Shown: positions 41,061-49,288 of the stretch, one piece after another
Layout: the number at the start of each line of letters is the position of its first letter
Position numbering within the stretch: the first letter of the stretch is position 1
Assembly (NCBI RefSeq): GCF_030518795.1
Contig: NZ_CP130427.1
Coordinates: 4,464,001 to 4,528,000, forward strand
From: Micromonospora sp. NBRC 110009
Lineage (GTDB): Bacteria > Actinomycetota > Actinomycetes > Mycobacteriales > Micromonosporaceae
DNA: 64,000 nt
Direction: 5' to 3'
Translations under genes and position numbers: made by a program
Notes under the pieces: generated by a model
What the model saw: only the letters and a program-made list of their open reading frames with translations
Told to the model about the DNA's origin: nothing
Databases searched by the model: none

Positions 41061-41993
41061 ATGGACACCATCCGCACCGGTCAGCCGCCCGCCGAGGAGG
41101 CGAGCAGCACCTGCTACCGGCATCCCCGGCGGGAGACGCTGCTGCGTTGCACCCGCTGCGACCGCAACATCTGCCCCGACTGCATGCGGGAGGCCCCGGT
41201 CGGGCACCGCTGCCCGGAGTGCGTCCGCGAGGACAACCGGAGCGTCCGCCAGGCGCGTACCGTCTTCGGCGGCCGGGTGGCCGGCCGGCCGCTGGTGACC
41301 TACCTGCTGATCGCGCTCGTCGTGCTGGTCTACCTGGTCGAGCTGGTCCATCCGGCGATCCTCGACCAGTTCGACAGCCTCGGTACCGGGCTGGTCGACG
41401 ACGGCGGCCAGCGGTACGTCGACGACGGCGGCCCGCATCCGGGATACCAGCTGATCGGGATCGCCCACGGCGAGTGGTACCGCCTGCTCACCGCGGCCTT
41501 CCTGCACCTGCTGCCGACCGAGGGCGTCCTCGGCATCCTGCACATCGCCTTCAACCTCTACTGGCTCTGGCTGCTCGGCCGGGTCGTCGAGGAGCGGCTG
41601 GGCGGGGTGCGCTTCCTGGCGGTCTACCTGCTCGCCGCGCTCGGCGGGTCGGTCCTGGGCTTCCTCGTCGACCCGCACCAGGCCGCCGTGGGCGCCTCCG
41701 GCGCGGTGTACGGGCTGGCCGGCTGCTACTTCGTCCTCACCCGACGCCTGCACCACCATCCGATCGACGCCAACCGGCTGATCATCCCGTTCCTGATCTG
41801 GATGGTGCTCTCCGCGGGGTGGACGTCGTGGGAGGGGCACCTGGGCGGCCTGCTGGTCGGCGGGGCGGCGGCCGTCGGCATGGCGTACGCGCCGGCGAAG
41901 CGGCGGACCCTCGTGCAGGCGGCGGTGGCCGTCGCCCTGGCGGTGCTGCTCGTCGGGCTGGTGGTGCTGAAGTCGCTCGACCTCGCCGGCTGA
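41061..41993 (+). CDS. rhomboid family intramembrane serine protease
   Basis: A 310-residue membrane protease. The N-terminal 60 residues hold a B-box-like zinc finger (CYRHPRRETLLRCTRCDRNI then CPDCMREAPVGHRCPEC), common in actinobacterial rhomboids. Six or seven membrane segments follow. Catalytic dyad: Ser in GASGAVYG (near residue 213) and His in WEGHLGGLL (near 260); HIAFNLYWLWLLG supplies the oxyanion His-Asn. It cleaves membrane-protein substrates within the bilayer; targets are unknown. ATG 41061 is preceded by AGAGATTCAGG, a weak ribosome site. Confidence 0.9.
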   Translation: MDTIRTGQPPAEEASSTCYRHPRRETLLRCTRCDRNICPDCMREAPVGHRCPECVREDNRSVRQARTVFGGRVAGRPLVTYLLIALVVLVYLVELVHPAILDQFDSLGTGLVDDGGQRYVDDGGPHPGYQLIGIAHGEWYRLLTAAFLHLLPTEGVLGILHIAFNLYWLWLLGRVVEERLGGVRFLAVYLLAALGGSVLGFLVDPHQAAVGASGAVYGLAGCYFVLTRRLHHHPIDANRLIIPFLIWMVLSAGWTSWEGHLGGLLVGGAAAVGMAYAPAKRRTLVQAAVAVALAVLLVGLVVLKSLDLAG

Positions 41994-42045
41994 CCGGAGA
42001 CATTCGGCTCTGGCGCGGGCGCACCCGGCGGGGTGACCCTGGGTC

Positions 42046-42738
42046 ATGACACCTCGGCGCGTACCACTGCTCGCGAGCCTGGCCGTGCTGCTCGCGGCGG
42101 GCTGCACGGCGACCAACCACGACGGCGCGGCCCCGGCACCCACGACGGCGCCCGGCGCCACCACGTCCGCCGCCGCCACCCCGGCGGCCCCGCCCACCGC
42201 GCCGGCCACCACCGGCGCACCGCCGGCCGCCGGGGACGGGCGGGTGACGTACGGGTGGGCGGTGCCTGCCGTCCCGGCCCGCGTCGCGCACCGCGTGCTG
42301 GTGCCGGTCACCCCCGCACCGGGTGAGCCGCTGCCGGTGCTGGTGCAGATCCAGGTCGGGGACCACCCGGCGGAGGGGTTCAGCCGGATCAGCTTCGCGT
42401 TCCGCGGCCCCACTCCGTCCTACCAGGTCGGTTACGTCTCCCGGGTGGAGTCCGACGGCGGCGGCGAGCCGGTCGACCTGCCCGGCGACGCCTTCCTCGC
42501 GGTGCGCTTCGACCCGGCCCAGGGACACGACAGCAGCGGCCGGAGCACGGCGCAGGCGCCGCTCCGGGCCATCGGCTACCCGACCCTGCGCGGCTGGGCG
42601 CCCGCCGGGGACTTCGAGGGATACCTCAGCTTCGGCCTGGGGGTGCGCGGCGGCGGGGCGCGGCTGCCGGTGCGGCTGAGCGAGTCGACCCGCCCGGACG
42701 GCACCCACGTCGTCTCGGTCGACGTGCGGCGGAGCTGA
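42046..42738 (+). CDS. AMIN-like domain lipoprotein
   Basis: A 230-residue secreted lipoprotein: signal peptide residues 1-19 with lipobox LAAGC (Cys20), then a Thr/Ala/Pro-rich spacer (25-65) and a beta-rich domain (70-230) similar to the AMIN-like domain of actinobacterial lipoproteins: PVLVQIQVGDHPAEGFSRIS, ISFAFRGPTPSYQVGYVSRV, and FEGYLSFGLGVRG. AMIN domains bind peptidoglycan or target proteins to the cell wall, so an envelope role is likely. No partner gene is evident; the rhomboid gene lies 52 bp upstream. Confidence 0.8.
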   Translation: MTPRRVPLLASLAVLLAAGCTATNHDGAAPAPTTAPGATTSAAATPAAPPTAPATTGAPPAAGDGRVTYGWAVPAVPARVAHRVLVPVTPAPGEPLPVLVQIQVGDHPAEGFSRISFAFRGPTPSYQVGYVSRVESDGGGEPVDLPGDAFLAVRFDPAQGHDSSGRSTAQAPLRAIGYPTLRGWAPAGDFEGYLSFGLGVRGGGARLPVRLSESTRPDGTHVVSVDVRRS

Positions 42739-42824
42739 CGGGGGAGCGGGCAGCTGGCGCCGCCGGCGGCCGCGCGGACCGACCGCGCCGGCCCGACGGC
42801 CGACGCGGTCGAATGACGCGTGTC

Positions 42825-43100
42825 TCAGGCGACCTCGCCGCGGACGATCGCCACGGCCACCCGGCAGAACTCCTCCATGTCGGGGTTGAAGCCGGCGGCG
42901 ATGTCCGGGTGCAGGCCGGCGCGGGTCTCGTCGAGCAGCCGACGGCAGACCTCCTCGACCGGCTCACCCGCGTAGCTGGCGCGGACCCGGTCGGTGGCCG
43001 CCTGCAGGGCCGAGGTCAGCTGATCCTCCAGCGGGCCGCGCAGCTTCTGCTGCACCGGATCGAGCCCGCTCGGATCGAGCGTGACATGTGGCTCTGACAT
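42825..43100 (-). CDS. small conserved-looking protein of unknown function
   Basis: A 91-residue acidic, mainly helical protein (SEPHVTLDPSGLDPVQQKLR, EEVCRRLLDETRAGLHPDIA, DMEEFCRVAVAIVRGEVA). No signal, membrane segment or recognised domain. ATG 43100 has AAGGGAG 6 nt upstream. It lies 47 bp after the RusA-like gene on the same strand and may be cotranscribed with it, which is the only clue to its role. Confidence 0.55.
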   Translation of the reverse strand: MSEPHVTLDPSGLDPVQQKLRGPLEDQLTSALQAATDRVRASYAGEPVEEVCRRLLDETRAGLHPDIAAGFNPDMEEFCRVAVAIVRGEVA

Positions 43101-43147
43101 CGGCGCTCCCTTCGTCGGCGTCCGCGGTACCCCACCGCGGCCGTCGG

Positions 43148-43579
43148 TCAAACCACGTGTGGTACTGCGGCCACCCGGACCTGGTACGAGAAGTCCTCGG
43201 CCGGCTCCTCGACGTACGACAGCCGGCGGATCTGCCGGTCGTCCTCGTAGAGGGCGACGTCGACCAGCACCCCGAGGTGGGCCAGGCCGATGTTCGCCAC
43301 CCGCTTCTTGTCCTGGAGCACCGCGCAGACCCCGCCCAGCAGCGTGCTGGCGTCGGAGGTGCGGTGCCCGGGCGGGCAGCGCAGGGTCAGGTCCACCTCG
43401 ATCGGCCCGGCGAGCGGGGTCCAGCCGGTGCGCTGGGCCGCCGTGCAGGCGGCCTGGAGCAGGGCACGGACCCTCGTCGCCTGCCGGTGCCCGGCGGCGA
43501 AGATGGACAGGGCCTCGGTCTTGACCGGGGGCAGGCCGCTCACCTCGAACGTCAGGGCGAGAGCGCGGGTTTCCTGCAC
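43148..43579 (-). CDS. RusA-like (Holliday junction resolvase fold) protein
   Basis: A 143-residue protein. N-terminal strand LALTFEVSGLPPVKTEAL, then IEVDLTLRCPPGHRTSDAST and the block ALYEDDRQIRRLSYVEEPAE resemble RusA endonucleases (VxxxFxxPxPK, PDLDNLLKAVLDAL and GxLYEDDxQI). The ED-D acidic pair is kept, but the DxDN motif has become SDASTLLGGVCAVL, so nuclease activity may be lost. No phage genes are nearby. GTG 43579 follows GAGGAGG at 6 nt. Possibly cotranscribed with the 91-residue protein. The fold assignment is by motif pattern only. Confidence 0.5.
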   Translation of the reverse strand: MQETRALALTFEVSGLPPVKTEALSIFAAGHRQATRVRALLQAACTAAQRTGWTPLAGPIEVDLTLRCPPGHRTSDASTLLGGVCAVLQDKKRVANIGLAHLGVLVDVALYEDDRQIRRLSYVEEPAEDFSYQVRVAAVPHVV

Positions 43580-43795
43580 GCGGCACCTCCTCGTTGGGCT
43601 GATCCTGCCCAACCGGTGGGACCGCAGAAGGACGTTCGCGCGAGAACCAACCGATCGGGCGGGCTGGGGTCGGCCGGAGGCGTATCGACGTCGACGGCGA
43701 CGCGCTGGCTGCGGAGCTAGTCGAACGCTAGTGCACCGGGCGCACGCTGGGTAGTCTCCCCGTCCACGGACTGAGACGACGCGCGTCGCGGCAGC

Positions 43796-44497
43796 TCACC
43801 GGTCACGCGGCGGGAACGCGCAGAACTCGTTCCCCTCGGGGTCGGCCAGCACCCACCACGGGCTCGCCTCGGTCGGTTCGGTCAGCAGGGTGGCGCCGGC
43901 GGCGACCAACGCGGTGCCGTCCCGGCCGGCCAGGTCGACGTCCCAGTGCACCCGGTTCTTCACCCGCTTGCGCTCCGGCGTCGGATCGAAGACCCAGCGG
44001 TCCCACGGAAATCCGTCGGCGCCCACCACCGCGGCGGCGTCCTCCGCCGTGGTCTCCACCCGACCGCCGACCACCCCGGCCCACCAGGTTGCCTGGGCCA
44101 GCGGGTCGGCGCTCTCCACCACCAGCTCGAACACCCCGGGCCGGGCGCCCGGGCGGGGCCGGAAGGCGCAGAACTGGTTGCCCTCCGGATCGGCCAGCAC
44201 CCACCAGCTGATCTCCGCGTCCGGCTCCCGGACCAGCCGCGCGCCGGCGGCCAGCAGCCCGGTCGGCTCCGGCTCGGCCAGCCGCAGGTCCAGGTGCACG
44301 CGGGTCTTCCCGGCCCGCGGCTCGGGCACCGTGTTGACCCAGATCGACTCGGCCCTGGAGGCGGCCGCGCGGGGGTCGACCCGGGTGTCGCCGCCCCCGG
44401 TGTCGACCAACTCCCCGTTGAGGATGCCGGCCCAGAACTCCCCGAGCCGGTGGGCGTCGGCAGCGTCCATGCAGAGGTCCTTGAAGCGGGCGATCAT
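43796..44497 (-). CDS. tandem VOC (glyoxalase-like) domain protein
   Basis: A 233-residue protein made of two VOC domains: residues 1-110 (FKDLCMDAADAHRLGEFWAG to WWVLADPEGNQFCAFRP) and 118-233 (FELVVESADPLAQATWWAGV to WWVLADPEGNEFCAFPP). Both halves contain the DPEGN turn and an RVHxDxxL-type strand (TRVHLDLRL; NRVHWDVDL). This is the glyoxalase-like VOC type found in actinomycetes, of unknown substrate. ATG 44497 has CAGACT 6 nt upstream (leaderless). It is divergent from the trehalose importer; the 238-bp gap 44498-44735 shows no canonical promoter for that operon, only scattered GTCA repeats and GTTTCG/CGAAAC. Confidence 0.85.
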   Translation of the reverse strand: MIARFKDLCMDAADAHRLGEFWAGILNGELVDTGGGDTRVDPRAAASRAESIWVNTVPEPRAGKTRVHLDLRLAEPEPTGLLAAGARLVREPDAEISWWVLADPEGNQFCAFRPRPGARPGVFELVVESADPLAQATWWAGVVGGRVETTAEDAAAVVGADGFPWDRWVFDPTPERKRVKNRVHWDVDLAGRDGTALVAAGATLLTEPTEASPWWVLADPEGNEFCAFPPRDR

Positions 44498-44735
44498 CCG
44501 TCCAGTCTGCCGCCGGCCCCCGACAACCGCCGCGGCGCGTGATCTGTCCCACAGCAGCAACCGGTCGGGCCGCTCCGGTCACCGTCAGGTTTCGCAACGT
44601 CACAGGTCGGGCACTGTCAGGCGCACGAAACGCCCGGGGTCCGAGCGGGCCGGCCGCAACGGCGCCCCGACCGTCTCGCCGTGCGCCGGGGCACGGCTCA
44701 CTTCCCCGGCTCTCGCCAGAGAAAGGGGGAGGGCG

Positions 44736-46025
44736 ATGAGGACAGACCCCGACGAGGCTGCACACCGGCGGCGGACAGGGAAGCGTACGGCGGCGGCAGC
44801 CGCCGTACTGGCGTTGGTGGCGCCGTTGGCGGCCTGCGGCTCCGGCGGTGACGGTGGAACGCCGACGATCAACCTGTACTACCCGCCGGAGCAGAACCTG
44901 CAGAAGGTGGTCGACGACTGCAACGCCCAGGCCCAGGGACGTTACAAGATCGTCTACCGGGTGCTGCCGCGACAGGCCGACGACCAGCGCGTGCAGCTGG
45001 TGCGCCGGCTGGCCGCGCAGGACAGCGGGATGGACGTGCTGGGCCTCGACGTCACCTGGACCCAGGAGTTCGCCAGCGCGAAATGGATCCGGGAGTGGAC
45101 CGGCCAGGACAAGGCCGAGGCGGAGCAGGGCACCCTCGCCGGCCCGCTGGACACCGCCCGCTACGAGGGCAAGCTGTACGCCGCGCCGAAGAACACCAAC
45201 GTCCAGTTGCTCTGGTACCGCACCGACCTGGTGCCGCAGCCGCCGAAGACCTGGGACGAGATGATCTCCGCGGCGCAGCAGCTCGAGCAGCAGGGCAAGC
45301 CCTACCAGGTGCTCACCATGGGCGCCCAGTACGAGGGGCTGGTCGTCCTCTACAACACCCTGGCCGAGAGCGCCGGCGGCAAGATCCTCAGCGACGACGG
45401 CAAGCACGCCGTGATGGACGAGGGCACGGTGCGGGCGCTCGACCAGCTGAGGAAGCTCGCCACGTCCGGCGTCACGTCGCCGTCGTTCACCAACGCCACC
45501 GAGGACCCGGTGCGGCTGGAGTTCCAGTCCGGTGGCGGCGCCTTCGAGGTCAACTGGCCCTTCGTCTACCCGGCGATGCAGGAGGCGGCACCGGACATGG
45601 CGAAGAAGGTGAAGTGGGCGCGGCTGCCGGGGATCGACGCGAACACCCCGAGCAAGGTGACCATCGGCGGCGTCAACATGGCGGTCAGCACCTACTCGAA
45701 GCACCCGACGGAGTCCTTCGAGGCGGCGAAGTGCATCCGCAACGCCGAGCACCAGAAGTTCTCCGCCGTCAACGACGGCGTGCCGCCGACCATCGAGAAG
45801 GTCTACGACGACCCGGAGATGGACAAGGCGTACCCGATGAAGGAGACCATCCTGGAGGAGCTCAAGGAGCCGGCGGTCCGGCCGCTGACCCCGGCCTACC
45901 AGAGCATCTCCACGGTGATGTCGGCGATCCTGTCGCCGCCGTCGGGCATCCGGCCCGAGCAGACCGCGAACGAGCTGCGCGATGCCATCGCCGACGCCCT
46001 CGAGTCGAAGGGGGTCCTCCCGTGA
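44736..46025 (+). CDS. lpqY: LpqY-like trehalose-binding lipoprotein
   Basis: A 429-residue extracellular binding lipoprotein (signal 16-33, lipobox LAAC, Cys34). It parallels mycobacterial LpqY along its length: RYKIVYRVLPRQADDQRVQL, GMDVLGLDVTWTQEFASAKW, KLYAAPKNTNVQLLWYRTDL, GAFEVNWPFVYPAMQ, KVTIGGVNMAVSTYSKHP and AVRPLTPAYQSISTVMSAIL. LpqY captures trehalose for the SugA-SugB-SugC importer, and the three downstream genes encode exactly that set. ATG 44736 lies behind GGGGGAGGG. Other alpha-glucosides (maltose, trehalose analogues) are possible ligands. Confidence 0.85.
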   Translation: MRTDPDEAAHRRRTGKRTAAAAAVLALVAPLAACGSGGDGGTPTINLYYPPEQNLQKVVDDCNAQAQGRYKIVYRVLPRQADDQRVQLVRRLAAQDSGMDVLGLDVTWTQEFASAKWIREWTGQDKAEAEQGTLAGPLDTARYEGKLYAAPKNTNVQLLWYRTDLVPQPPKTWDEMISAAQQLEQQGKPYQVLTMGAQYEGLVVLYNTLAESAGGKILSDDGKHAVMDEGTVRALDQLRKLATSGVTSPSFTNATEDPVRLEFQSGGGAFEVNWPFVYPAMQEAAPDMAKKVKWARLPGIDANTPSKVTIGGVNMAVSTYSKHPTESFEAAKCIRNAEHQKFSAVNDGVPPTIEKVYDDPEMDKAYPMKETILEELKEPAVRPLTPAYQSISTVMSAILSPPSGIRPEQTANELRDAIADALESKGVLP

Positions 46026-46092
46026 CCGAGCGAACCATCCGGCGCAGCGCCAGCCAACCGCAGGGCGACGCCGAGCCCAGGGAGGTGACGGC

Positions 46093-47082
46093 ATGAGCCT
46101 GAACGCCACTCCGGCCGGCACGGACGTCGCCGCCGAGCGCACCGCCGGCCGGCACGCCACCGTGCCGGCGCAGCGGGCTCGCCGCCGGGCGAAGCCGCCG
46201 CTGAGCGAGAACAAGCGGGCCGAGCGCCGCCTCGGCTGGCTGCTCTGCGCCCCGGCCGCGCTGGTCATGCTGCTGGTGACGGCCTACCCGATCCTCTACT
46301 CGGTCTGGCTGTCACTCCAACGCTTCGACCTGCGCTTCCCCGACGAGCGCCAGTTCGTCGGGCTGGACAACTACGTGACCGTGCTGACCAACCAGTTCTG
46401 GTGGACCGCGTTCGGGGTGACCGCGCTGATCACCGTGGTCACCGTCGCGGTCGAGCTGGTGCTCGGCATGGCGCTGGCACTGATCATGCACCGGACGCTG
46501 GTCGGCCGGGGCATCGTCCGCACCGCGGCGCTGATCCCGTACGGCATCGTCACGGTCGTCGCCGCCTTCTCCTGGCGGTACGCCTGGACGCCCGGCACCG
46601 GCTACCTGGCCAACCTCTTCGACGGCAGCGCCCCGCTCACCGAGCGGGCCAGCTCGCTGGCGATCATCATGCTGGCGGAGATCTGGAAGACCACCCCGTT
46701 CATGGCGCTGCTGCTGATGGCCGGGCTGGCGCTGGTGCCGGAGGACCTGCTCAAGGCCGCCTCCACCGACGGCGCGACCGCCTGGCAGCGGTTCACCAAG
46801 GTCATGCTGCCGGTGATGAAGCCGGCGATCCTGGTCGCCCTGCTGTTCCGCACCCTGGACGCGTTCCGGGTCTTCGACAACATCTTCGTGCTGACCGCTG
46901 GCGGCAACGAGACCTCGTCGGTGTCGATGCTCGCCTACAACAACCTGATCCGGGGTCTGAACCTCGGCATCGGCTCCACGATGTCGGTGCTGATCTTCCT
47001 CACCGTGGCGATCATCGCCTTCGTCTTCGTGAAGCTGTTCGGCACCGCTGCCCCCGGCAGCGACGACGGGGAGAGGCGCTGA
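46093..47082 (+). CDS. sugA: SugA-type trehalose ABC transporter permease
   Basis: A 329-residue permease. The N-terminal 50 residues are a basic cytoplasmic tail (PAQRARRRAKPPLSENKRAE); six membrane segments follow from WLLCAPAALVMLLVTAYPIL. EAA-type loop KAASTDGATAWQRFTKVMLP. WLSLQRFDLRFPDERQFVGL and the TAGGNETSSVSMLAYNNLIR stretch match SugA/MalF-like subunits. ATG 46093 has GGGAGGTG upstream, 67 nt after the lpqY stop; the next gene starts 1 nt after its stop. Forms the channel with SugB. Confidence 0.85.
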   Translation: MSLNATPAGTDVAAERTAGRHATVPAQRARRRAKPPLSENKRAERRLGWLLCAPAALVMLLVTAYPILYSVWLSLQRFDLRFPDERQFVGLDNYVTVLTNQFWWTAFGVTALITVVTVAVELVLGMALALIMHRTLVGRGIVRTAALIPYGIVTVVAAFSWRYAWTPGTGYLANLFDGSAPLTERASSLAIIMLAEIWKTTPFMALLLMAGLALVPEDLLKAASTDGATAWQRFTKVMLPVMKPAILVALLFRTLDAFRVFDNIFVLTAGGNETSSVSMLAYNNLIRGLNLGIGSTMSVLIFLTVAIIAFVFVKLFGTAAPGSDDGERR

Positions 47083-47083
47083 G

Positions 47084-47920
47084 ATGGCCACCGAAACCAC
47101 CACGCGGGCGAAGCTGCGCTGGGGCCTGCTGGACGTCATCGTCGTCGTCTTCGCGCTGATCCCGGTGCTCTGGATCGCCTCGCTCTCCTTCAAGACCCCG
47201 GCCACCCTCACCGACGGCAGGTTCTGGCCCCGGGAGTGGACGCTGGACAACTACCGGACGATCTTCGACACCGACCAGTTCGTCCGGGCCCTGGTCAACT
47301 CGATCGGCATCGCCCTGATCGCCACCCTGATCGCGGTGGTGCTGGGCGCGATGGCCGCGTACGCGATCTCCCGGCTGGACTTCCCCGGCAAGAAGCTGCT
47401 GGTCGGGGTCTCCCTGCTGATCGCGATGTTCCCGCAGGTGTCGCTGGTGTCGCCGCTGTTCGAGATCGAGCGGCAGCTCGGCCTCTTCGACACCTGGCCG
47501 GGGCTGATCCTGCCGTACATCACCTTCGCCCTGCCGCTGGCGATCTACACGCTGTCGGCGTTCTTCAAGCAGATCCCGTGGGACCTGGAGAAGGCGGCGA
47601 AGATGGACGGCGCCACCCAGGGCCAGGCGTTCCGGCGGGTGATCGCCCCGCTGGCCGCGCCGGGGCTGTTCACCACGGCCATCCTGGTCTTCATCTTCTG
47701 CTGGAACGACTTCCTCTTCGCCATCTCGCTGACCTCGACCGAGCGGTCCCGCACGGTGCCGGTGGCGCTGTCGTTCTTCACCGGCGAGTCGCAGTTCGAG
47801 GATCCCACGGGGGCGATCTGCGCCGCCGCCGTGGTGATCACCATTCCGATCGTCCTCTTCGTGCTCTTCTTCCAGCGCCGCATCGTCTCCGGCCTGACCT
47901 CCGGCGCAGTAAAGGGATAG
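47084..47920 (+). CDS. sugB: SugB-type trehalose ABC transporter permease
   Basis: A 278-residue permease with six membrane segments, EAA loop EKAAKMDGATQGQAFRRVIA, and the SugB/MalG-type VVLGAMAAYAISRLDFPGKK stretch. It begins with ATG one base after the sugA stop (GAGAGGCGCTGAG gives the ribosome site), so the two subunits are coupled. The end QRRIVSGLTSGAVKG is typical for G-type subunits. The ATPase gene follows at 9 bp. Confidence 0.85.
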   Translation: MATETTTRAKLRWGLLDVIVVVFALIPVLWIASLSFKTPATLTDGRFWPREWTLDNYRTIFDTDQFVRALVNSIGIALIATLIAVVLGAMAAYAISRLDFPGKKLLVGVSLLIAMFPQVSLVSPLFEIERQLGLFDTWPGLILPYITFALPLAIYTLSAFFKQIPWDLEKAAKMDGATQGQAFRRVIAPLAAPGLFTTAILVFIFCWNDFLFAISLTSTERSRTVPVALSFFTGESQFEDPTGAICAAAVVITIPIVLFVLFFQRRIVSGLTSGAVKG

Positions 47921-47929
47921 GTGGTAGTC

Positions 47930-49138
47930 ATGGCTGACATCGTGCTCGACAAGGTGAGCAAGCGGTTCCCGGACGGGACCACGGCGGTGCGGGACGTCGA
48001 CCTGGAGATCGCCGACGGCGAGTTCGTCATCCTGGTCGGCCCGTCGGGCTGCGGGAAGTCCACCACCCTCAACATGATCGCCGGCCTGGAGGACATCAGC
48101 TCCGGCGAGCTGCGCATCGCGGGCGAGCGGGTCAACGACCGGGCACCCCGGGACCGGGACATCGCCATGGTGTTCCAGTCGTACGCGCTCTACCCCAACA
48201 TGACCGTGCGGGAGAACATGGCGTTCCCGCTCCGGCTCGCCAAGCTGGACAAGGAGGCGATCAACACCAAGGTCGACGAGGCCGCCAAGGTCCTGGAGCT
48301 GACCCCGCTGCTGGACCGCAAGCCGGCCAACCTCTCCGGTGGCCAGCGCCAGCGGGTGGCGATGGGCCGGGCGATCGTCCGTCAGCCCAAGGCGTTCCTG
48401 ATGGACGAGCCGCTGTCCAACCTCGACGCCAAGCTGCGGGTGCAGATGCGCACCGTGGTGTCCCGGCTGCAGAAGCAGCTCGGCACCACCACCGTCTACG
48501 TCACCCACGACCAGACCGAGGCGATGACCCTCGGCGACCGTGTGGTGATCATGCGGGGCGGCGCCGTGCAGCAGGTCGGCCCGCCGCAGGAGCTCTACGA
48601 CCACCCGCGCAACCTCTTCGTCGCCGGGTTCATCGGCTCGCCGTCGATGAACTTCCTGCACGCCGCCGTCGAGGACGGCAAGCTGCGCACCGCACTCGGC
48701 GACGTGCCGATCGGGGAGCGGGTCCGGCGCCAGCTGGAGGGCGGGGACGCGCCGCGCGAGCTGATCCTCGGGATCCGCCCCGAGCACTTCGAGGACGCGG
48801 CGCTGATCGACGACGAGACCCGCCGCCGGGGCCTGGAGTTCGAGGCGCCCGTGGAGATCGTCGAGTCGATGGGCTCCGACAAGTACGTCTACTTCACCGT
48901 CGAGGGCGAGCGGGCCAGCGCCGCCGAGCTGGAGGAGCTGGCCGCCGACGCGGGCGCGGCGGACTTCACCGGCACCGGTTCGAGCCTGGTCACCCGGCTG
49001 TCGGCGGAGTCGCCGGTCCGCGAGGGCGAGAACCGGCGGGTCTGGTTCAACCTGGAGAAGATCCACCTGTTCGACCCGTCCACCGGGCGGAACCTCACCC
49101 TGCACGACGGCCGGGCGGCCGGCGCGCTGGCCGACTGA
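47930..49138 (+). CDS. sugC: SugC/MsiK/UgpC-type sugar ABC transporter ATPase
   Basis: A 402-residue ABC ATPase. Walker A GPSGCGKST (residues 37-45), Q-loop VFQSYALYPNMTV, signature LSGGQRQRVAMGRAIV, Walker B AFLMDEPLSNLD, H-loop VYVTHDQTEAM, then C-terminal OB/TOBE domains (residues 240-402, ELILGIRPEHFEDA). It powers SugA-SugB and, as members of this MsiK-like group can serve several importers, is a candidate motor for the two NgcEFG systems in this window, which have none. Start ATG 47930 is preferred over GTG 47921 because ADIVLDKVSKRF begins there. A hairpin follows the stop. Confidence 0.9.
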   Translation: MADIVLDKVSKRFPDGTTAVRDVDLEIADGEFVILVGPSGCGKSTTLNMIAGLEDISSGELRIAGERVNDRAPRDRDIAMVFQSYALYPNMTVRENMAFPLRLAKLDKEAINTKVDEAAKVLELTPLLDRKPANLSGGQRQRVAMGRAIVRQPKAFLMDEPLSNLDAKLRVQMRTVVSRLQKQLGTTTVYVTHDQTEAMTLGDRVVIMRGGAVQQVGPPQELYDHPRNLFVAGFIGSPSMNFLHAAVEDGKLRTALGDVPIGERVRRQLEGGDAPRELILGIRPEHFEDAALIDDETRRRGLEFEAPVEIVESMGSDKYVYFTVEGERASAAELEELAADAGAADFTGTGSSLVTRLSAESPVREGENRRVWFNLEKIHLFDPSTGRNLTLHDGRAAGALAD

Positions 49139-49151
49139 CGGTAGGACGACA

Positions 49152-49180
49152 GGGGCCGGTGGCAGTGTGCCGCCGGCCCC
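49152..49180 (+). terminator. terminator hairpin after the trehalose importer operon
   Basis: GGGGCCGGTGGC (49152-49163) and GCCGCCGGCCCC (49169-49180) form a 12-bp stem with one G-U pair and a 5-nt loop, starting 13 nt after the sugC stop. It ends the lpqY-sugABC message before the Rieske gene. Confidence 0.65.
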
Positions 49181-49288
49181 GACGTGCCTGTTCGCGCCGC
49201 CGGCCTTGACCACTCGTACCGTCGCGGTGGTTGGATCGGGGCTACCCGGCAGTGTGGAGCTGCTGATGCCGGGCGGCAGGAGGTGGCG

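Noticed and set aside
43727..43733. Possible second MITE end (CTAGTGC near the VOC gene)
   Set aside because: Identity with the MITE end stops after CTAGTGC; no inverted partner.
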